The position numbers were made by a program, and so were the translations under genes. This document shows positions 13,809-16,623 of a stretch of 16,623 bases of DNA, one piece after another; the stretch's first letter is position 1, and each line of letters opens with the position of its first letter. Below the pieces are notes generated by a model. That model had not been told where the DNA came from and did no database searches. It was given only the letters and a program-made list of their open reading frames with translations. The DNA comes from an uncultured Bacilli bacterium (lineage in GTDB: Bacteria > Bacillota_I > Bacilli_A > RF39 > UBA660), in the NCBI GenBank assembly GCA_910586865.1, contig CAJUIY010000039.1, forward strand, positions 1-16,623. Reading direction: 5' to 3'.

Positions 13809-14447
13809 ATGGCTTTTGACTTTAAAAAAGAATACAAAGAGTTTTATATGCCAAAGAATAAACCAAGTATAATAGAAGTACCTAAAATGAATTATATTGC
13901 AGTTAGAGGGCAAGGAAATCCAAATGAAGAAAATGGGGATTATAAAAATACGATAGGATTATTATATGGTATTGCTTATACAATTAAAATGAGCTATAAA
14001 GGTACTCATAAAATGGACGGGTTCTTTGAGTTTGTCGTTCCACCACTTGAGGGTTTTTGGTGGCAAGATGGTATGAATGGAACTATTGATTATAAAAATA
14101 AAGGTGCCATGCACTTTATATCCGTTATTAGATTACCAGATTTTGTAACAAAGAGTGATTTTAATTGGGCTATAGAAGAGGCAACAAAGAAAAAGAAACA
14201 AGATTTTTCAAGAGTTGAATTTTTATCTTATGATGAGGGTGTATGTGTTCAATGTATGCACTTGGGTTCTTATAATGATGAGCCAATAACAGTTGATTTA
14301 ATGCATAAATTTGCTGAAGAAAATGGATATGTATTAGATATAACCGATAAAAGATTGCATCATGAAATCTATTTAAGTGATCCAAGAAAATGTGATGTAA
14401 GTAAATTAAAAACAGTTATCAGACACCCAATTAAGAAGAACAAGTAG
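13809..14447 (+). CDS. GyrI-like (SbmC/SOUL-type) domain protein
   Basis: A protein of 212 residues matching the GyrI-like small-molecule-binding family in its larger stand-alone form. It opens with FDFKKEYKEFYMPKNKPSII, then VPKMNYIAVRGQGNPNEENG, typical of this subgroup, followed by VVPPLEGFWWQ and a second repeat with GVCVQCMHLGSYNDEP and the late EIYLSDPRKCD. Related Listeria proteins hydrolyse toxic cyclopropanoid natural products, so a detoxifying hydrolase is possible; others only bind ligands. I base this on family resemblance and cannot assign catalytic residues with certainty. The ATG has AAAGAGAG (13791-13798) upstream. A terminator-promoter module follows its TAG directly, ending the transcript. 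Confidence 0.8.
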   Translation: MAFDFKKEYKEFYMPKNKPSIIEVPKMNYIAVRGQGNPNEENGDYKNTIGLLYGIAYTIKMSYKGTHKMDGFFEFVVPPLEGFWWQDGMNGTIDYKNKGAMHFISVIRLPDFVTKSDFNWAIEEATKKKKQDFSRVEFLSYDEGVCVQCMHLGSYNDEPITVDLMHKFAEENGYVLDITDKRLHHEIYLSDPRKCDVSKLKTVIRHPIKKNK

Positions 14448-14450
14448 TTT

Positions 14451-14477
14451 GTAAATTTAAGATTTACTCTTTTTTTT
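14451..14477 (+). terminator. Terminator half of module copy 3
   Basis: GTAAAT (14451-14456) pairs perfectly with ATTTAC (14462-14467) around TTAAG, followed by TC and eight Ts (14470-14477). TTTAAGATTTACTC and the T-run are identical to the copy at 9037-9057, but the left arm differs in a way that keeps pairing. Confidence 0.75.
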
Positions 14478-14485
14478 GGTATAAT
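14478..14485 (+). promoter_or_regulatory. Promoter half of module copy 3
   Basis: GGTATAAT follows the T-run at once, with TATAAT at 14480-14485, and should start the ASCH-DUF5131 transcript. No good -35 box is seen outside the hairpin. Confidence 0.55.
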
Positions 14486-14546
14486 TAAATAGAAAGACAA
14501 ATAGTAAGTTATCGCTGAGATTAAAAATAAAAAGGAGAATTAAAAT

Positions 14547-14999
14547 ATGGTACATTTAGTATATTGTGATGATAAATCAAAAGAATTAAATAAGATTTTA
14601 GATGGTAGTAAAACAATGATTATAAGAGGTGCAGCAGGAAGAAAAATACCACATAGCAGAGTATTTAAAGATGAGATACTTTATTTTATGGAAAAAGGAA
14701 CAAAAAAGATAACAGCAAAGGCAGTTGTAAAAGATGTTCAAAACTATGTAAAATTAAGTGATGAAGAAATAACAAAAACTATTGAAGATAATAATAATCA
14801 ATTACAGTTAACTGATAAGCAAAAAGAAAGATGGCACAAAAAATGCTTATGTCTAGTTGAATTTACAAATGTAGAAGAAATTACAGCATTAGATTTTGAC
14901 CATCAAGGAAATATGGACGATTGGTTAATTATTGAAAAAATAGAAGATGTAGTTGTAGGTACAAGTATTCCTTACAACTATGAAAAATCAAGATTTTAG
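14547..14999 (+). CDS. ASCH/PUA-like domain protein
   Basis: A protein of 150 residues with an ASCH-like (PUA superfamily) pattern: LNKILDGSKTMIIRGAAGRK at 14-33, VFKDEILYFMEKGTKKITAKAVV at 39-61 (the family's G-D-x-hydrophobic strand), a helical insert with DKQKERWHKKCLCLVEFTNV, and a closing DDWLIIEKIEDVV strand. ASCH domains bind RNA or modified nucleotides, and some are ribonucleases or deacetylate nucleosides. The C-terminal SIPYNYE echoes NIPYNYK in the EVE-like domain of the protein at 12364. The ATG is preceded by AAAGGAG (14531-14537). The stop TAG (14997) is part of TAGGAG, the ribosome site of the DUF5131 gene, so the two are translationally linked and probably act together. Confidence 0.7.
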   Translation: MVHLVYCDDKSKELNKILDGSKTMIIRGAAGRKIPHSRVFKDEILYFMEKGTKKITAKAVVKDVQNYVKLSDEEITKTIEDNNNQLQLTDKQKERWHKKCLCLVEFTNVEEITALDFDHQGNMDDWLIIEKIEDVVVGTSIPYNYEKSRF

Positions 15000-15011
15000 G
15001 AGTAAAATAAT

Positions 15012-15728
15012 ATGGCAATGTGGAATCCGTGGCAAGGGTGTAAAAAATGTAGTGATGGTTGTTTACATTGCTATATTCATAAAGGCGATTCAAAAAGAAA
15101 TGTCGATACAAATGATATAGTAAAAACAAAAGACTTTGAAAAACCAATAGAAAAATTAAAAAATGGTAATTATAAAATGAAATCTGGAATTGTTTATTTA
15201 TGTTTTTCTACTGATTTTCTAATAGAAGAAGCAGATAAGTGGAGAAATGAATGTTGGAAAATGATTAAAGAAAGACAGGACTGTACTTTTTTGTTTCTAA
15301 CAAAAAGAATTGATAGATTTATGAAATGTATTCCAGATGACTGGGAAGATGGATACGATAATGTAGTTGTATGTTGCACTATTGAAAATCAAAAAAATGC
15401 AGATTATAAATTATCGATATTTAAAGATTTGCCAATAAAACATAAATGTATAACAGCACAACCATTATTAGAAAAAATAGACATTGAAAAATATTTCGAT
15501 AATATTGAATTAGTTGTAGTTGGTGGAGAATCTGATATAAATGCTAGGATATTTAATTATGACTGGGCATTAGATATTAGAGAACAATGTATAAGAAAGA
15601 ATGTTAATTTTGAGTTTAGACAATGTGGAACTTATACCATAAAAGATGGAAAACAATATAAAATTCAAACAAAAGATTTGTGTAAACAAGCAAAATTAGC
15701 CAATATTGATTATAAAGGCAATCGCTAA
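15012..15728 (+). CDS. DUF5131 (phage Gp37/Gp68) family protein
   Basis: A protein of 238 residues of the DUF5131 family, first known from phage Gp37/Gp68. The N-terminal motif is WNPWQGCKKCSDGCLHCY, with Cys10, Cys17 and Cys20 in the family's C-x6-C-x2-C array and an extra Cys13. This array, with a TIM-barrel-like body (IVYLCFSTDFL, CTFLFLTKRIDRF, VVVCCTIENQ, CITAQPLLEKI, LVVVGGES), resembles a radical-SAM-like iron-sulfur enzyme. The C-terminus has FRQCGTY. Substrate and reaction are not established to my knowledge. ATG 15012 is served by TAGGAG at 14997-15002, which overlaps the stop of the ASCH-like gene. The coupling suggests that the ASCH domain recognises a nucleic acid or nucleotide on which this protein acts; that is inference. 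Confidence 0.88.
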   Translation: MAMWNPWQGCKKCSDGCLHCYIHKGDSKRNVDTNDIVKTKDFEKPIEKLKNGNYKMKSGIVYLCFSTDFLIEEADKWRNECWKMIKERQDCTFLFLTKRIDRFMKCIPDDWEDGYDNVVVCCTIENQKNADYKLSIFKDLPIKHKCITAQPLLEKIDIEKYFDNIELVVVGGESDINARIFNYDWALDIREQCIRKNVNFEFRQCGTYTIKDGKQYKIQTKDLCKQAKLANIDYKGNR

Positions 15729-15749
15729 ATTACAATTTGAAAGTGAGAT
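15727..15749 (+). repeat. Linker box (copy 4) joined to leader 16-mer (copy 2)
   Basis: AAATTACAATTT (15727-15738) overlaps the TAA stop of the DUF5131 gene and runs into AATTTGAAAGTGAGAT (15734-15749), identical to 9897-9912. This may be the most complete form of the linker: stop, box, then ribosome-site-like purine stretch. Confidence 0.65.
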
Positions 15750-15755
15750 GTAATT

Positions 15756-15899
15756 ATGGATAAGAAAAAAATTATGAATTGGTTAATAGCAATCATAGTG
15801 GCTATTGTGTATTTAACAGTAAGTCTTATATTTGATATATGGGCATTCTCTTGGCTTATATGGGTTGCTTATGCAATTTATAGATTTATCGCAAAATAG
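15756..15899 (+). CDS. 47-residue two-TM membrane protein
   Basis: A 47-residue open frame starting with MDKKKIMNW (basic, inside) and containing two hydrophobic helices (about 9-26 and 29-44) joined by a tight turn at FDIWAF. The Trp-rich second helix (IWAFSWLIWVAYAIYRFI) resembles the short two-TM modules found in several Firmicute envelope-stress and HTH-associated proteins, but no family can be named from so short a sequence. The ATG follows the shared GAAAGTGAGATG leader. Both flanking junctions carry the AAATTACAATTT box, so the gene is bracketed like a cassette. A real gene is supported by the leader, the hydrophobic pattern and the spacing. Confidence 0.65.
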   Translation: MDKKKIMNWLIAIIVAIVYLTVSLIFDIWAFSWLIWVAYAIYRFIAK

Positions 15900-15902
15900 A
15901 AA

Positions 15903-15914
15903 AAATTACAATTT
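15903..15914 (+). repeat. AAATTACAATTT linker, copy 5
   Basis: Identical 12-mer to 1077-1088 and 15727-15738, four bases after the TAG of the 47-residue gene and six bases before the GGAG ribosome site of the next gene. Confidence 0.7.
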
Positions 15915-15928
15915 AGAATGGAGCAAGT

Positions 15929-16567
15929 ATGAAAGAATTTTTGGAAAAAATTAGAATTCCTGATAGAAGTCTAAAAATAAGTAGGAAAATATTAAATACA
16001 AGTTCAATATTTTTATTAGGAATAATATTGGGGATATTTTCTAAATGGCTAGATAATTTAAGCATTGATGATACAATATGGTGGAAACATATATTTGGAA
16101 TATTAGATTTAAGAAATGTATTTTCTTTGTTTGGAATATGGATCTTTATTGCTGCTACCATTTCAGTATTTAGTAAGACACCATTAAGAGCAAGTTTGAA
16201 TGTATTTTTGTTTTTTGTAGGTATGACAGTAAGTTACCATTTATATACAATTTATTTTAGTGGTTTTAATCCTAAAAACTATATGATGATTTGGTATGGA
16301 ATAACTATGATAACACCAATACTTGCCTTTATTTGTTGGTATGCAAAGGGAAAAGAAAAAATATCAATTATTATTAGTAGCATAATCCTTACTATAATGT
16401 TAATATCATCTTTTAGTATAGGAGTTGGGTATTTTTATTTTAAAAGTATAATTGATACTATTTTGTTTATAGGAACAATATTAGTGTTATATGTAAATCC
16501 TAAAAATAGTGTTTATAGTTTGTTAATAGCATTATTATTAGCTTTTGCATTTAGAATTTTAGTATAA
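15929..16567 (+). CDS. Polytopic membrane protein of unknown function
   Basis: A protein of 212 residues with a charged N-terminal stretch (MKEFLEKIRIPDRSLKISRK) and about six to seven hydrophobic segments (about 24-41, 63-83, 89-108, 121-138, 144-165, 171-187 and 192-211). Features between helices include SKWLDNLSIDD, SKTPLRASLNVF and FSGFNPKNYMMIWYG. The overall pattern is like the uncharacterised polytopic proteins grouped as DUF6518, an assignment I hold only weakly. The ATG follows GGAG (15920-15923). It is the last gene in the window and is followed by another AAATTACAA box and a strong hairpin terminator. Confidence 0.75.
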   Translation: MKEFLEKIRIPDRSLKISRKILNTSSIFLLGIILGIFSKWLDNLSIDDTIWWKHIFGILDLRNVFSLFGIWIFIAATISVFSKTPLRASLNVFLFFVGMTVSYHLYTIYFSGFNPKNYMMIWYGITMITPILAFICWYAKGKEKISIIISSIILTIMLISSFSIGVGYFYFKSIIDTILFIGTILVLYVNPKNSVYSLLIALLLAFAFRILV

Positions 16568-16570
16568 CAC

Positions 16571-16579
16571 AAATTACAA
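16571..16579 (+). repeat. AAATTACAA linker, copy 6 (partial)
   Basis: A nine-base match to the linker core, three bases after the TAA of the last gene. The bases after it diverge from the other copies. Confidence 0.45.
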
Positions 16580-16587
16580 GTATACTT

Positions 16588-16623
16588 TAAGATGTAAATA
16601 ATTTAATTTTTATATCTTATTTT
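16588..16623 (+). terminator. Terminator at the right edge
   Basis: TAAGATGTAAA (16588-16598) pairs with TTTATATCTTA (16609-16619) over 11 positions with one G-U, around a ten-base loop, and is followed by Ts that run to the window end. The opening TTTAAGAT is the same as in the terminator-promoter modules. Confidence 0.7.

Noticed and set aside
300..16580. Integron with attC sites
   Set aside because: No integrase gene and no GTTRRRY/RYYYAAC core pairs were seen at the junctions, and the shared box is AATTACAATT, which does not fit attC. The cassette resemblance is kept only as an analogy.
1..16623. CRISPR array, insertion sequence, tRNA or rRNA gene
   Set aside because: No regularly spaced direct repeats, no transposase-like frame with terminal repeats, and no cloverleaf or rRNA-like GC-rich segment was found on reading both strands.

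Overview
The window is strongly AT-rich DNA with consensus Shine-Dalgarno sites (GGAGG, AAGGAG), UAA/UAG stops and sigma-70-like TATAAT boxes. The protein families (CadC-like ArsR repressor, CopA/CopZ, CPBP protease, DUF3781, DUF2185, MmcQ/YjbR, GyrI-like, DUF5131) point to a low-GC Firmicute, perhaps a gut-type Clostridia or Erysipelotrichia/RF39-like Bacilli member. The species cannot be fixed from the sequence. All 25 recognisable genes are on the + strand. No tRNA, rRNA, CRISPR array, transposase or integrase was seen.

Layout. (1) 1-2660 is a decaying accessory segment: an intact DUF3781 gene, an alpha/beta hydrolase broken by one in-frame TAA directly after its nucleophile elbow, a membrane-anchored lipoprotein-like or secreted protein broken by one in-frame TAG, an intact DUF2185 (immunity-like) gene, a YafQ-type toxin relic with four in-frame stops, and a short frame with three TAGs. 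(2) 2661-3409 is a CPBP-family membrane protease gene with its terminator. (3) 3483-8560 is a heavy-metal export block: a CadC/SmtB-type sensor with an inverted-repeat operator, a stand-alone HMA metallochaperone and a P1B-2 (Cd/Zn/Pb) ATPase, then, behind its own promoter, CopA (Cu+ ATPase) overlapping a CopZ-like chaperone. (4) 8799-12260 holds small, unrelated genes: zinc ribbon, YccF, DUF3592-like, flavodoxin, a 55-residue protein, a one-TM protein, an XRE regulator with a membrane domain, and a DUF7662-like protein. (5) 12364-16567 holds an MmcQ/YjbR-EVE-like fusion, a zinc protein, a GyrI-like protein, an ASCH-like protein coupled to DUF5131, a 47-residue two-TM protein and a polytopic membrane protein.

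The least explained structure is not a gene. Several unrelated genes in segments 1, 4 and 5 are joined by the same short linkers: a stop-overlapping AAATTACAATTT box (six sites), a terminator-hairpin/-10 promoter module (three copies), a shared 16-mer AATTTGAAAGTGAGAT (two sites) and AGATAGTCAATTTA (two sites). Diverse, small, same-strand genes with shared junction sequences resemble a gene-cassette array. No integron attC signature or integrase is visible, so the mechanism is unknown.

The genes that clearly work together are the metal block (sensor, chaperones, two exporters) and the translationally close ASCH-DUF5131 pair. The rest look like independently acquired accessory functions.
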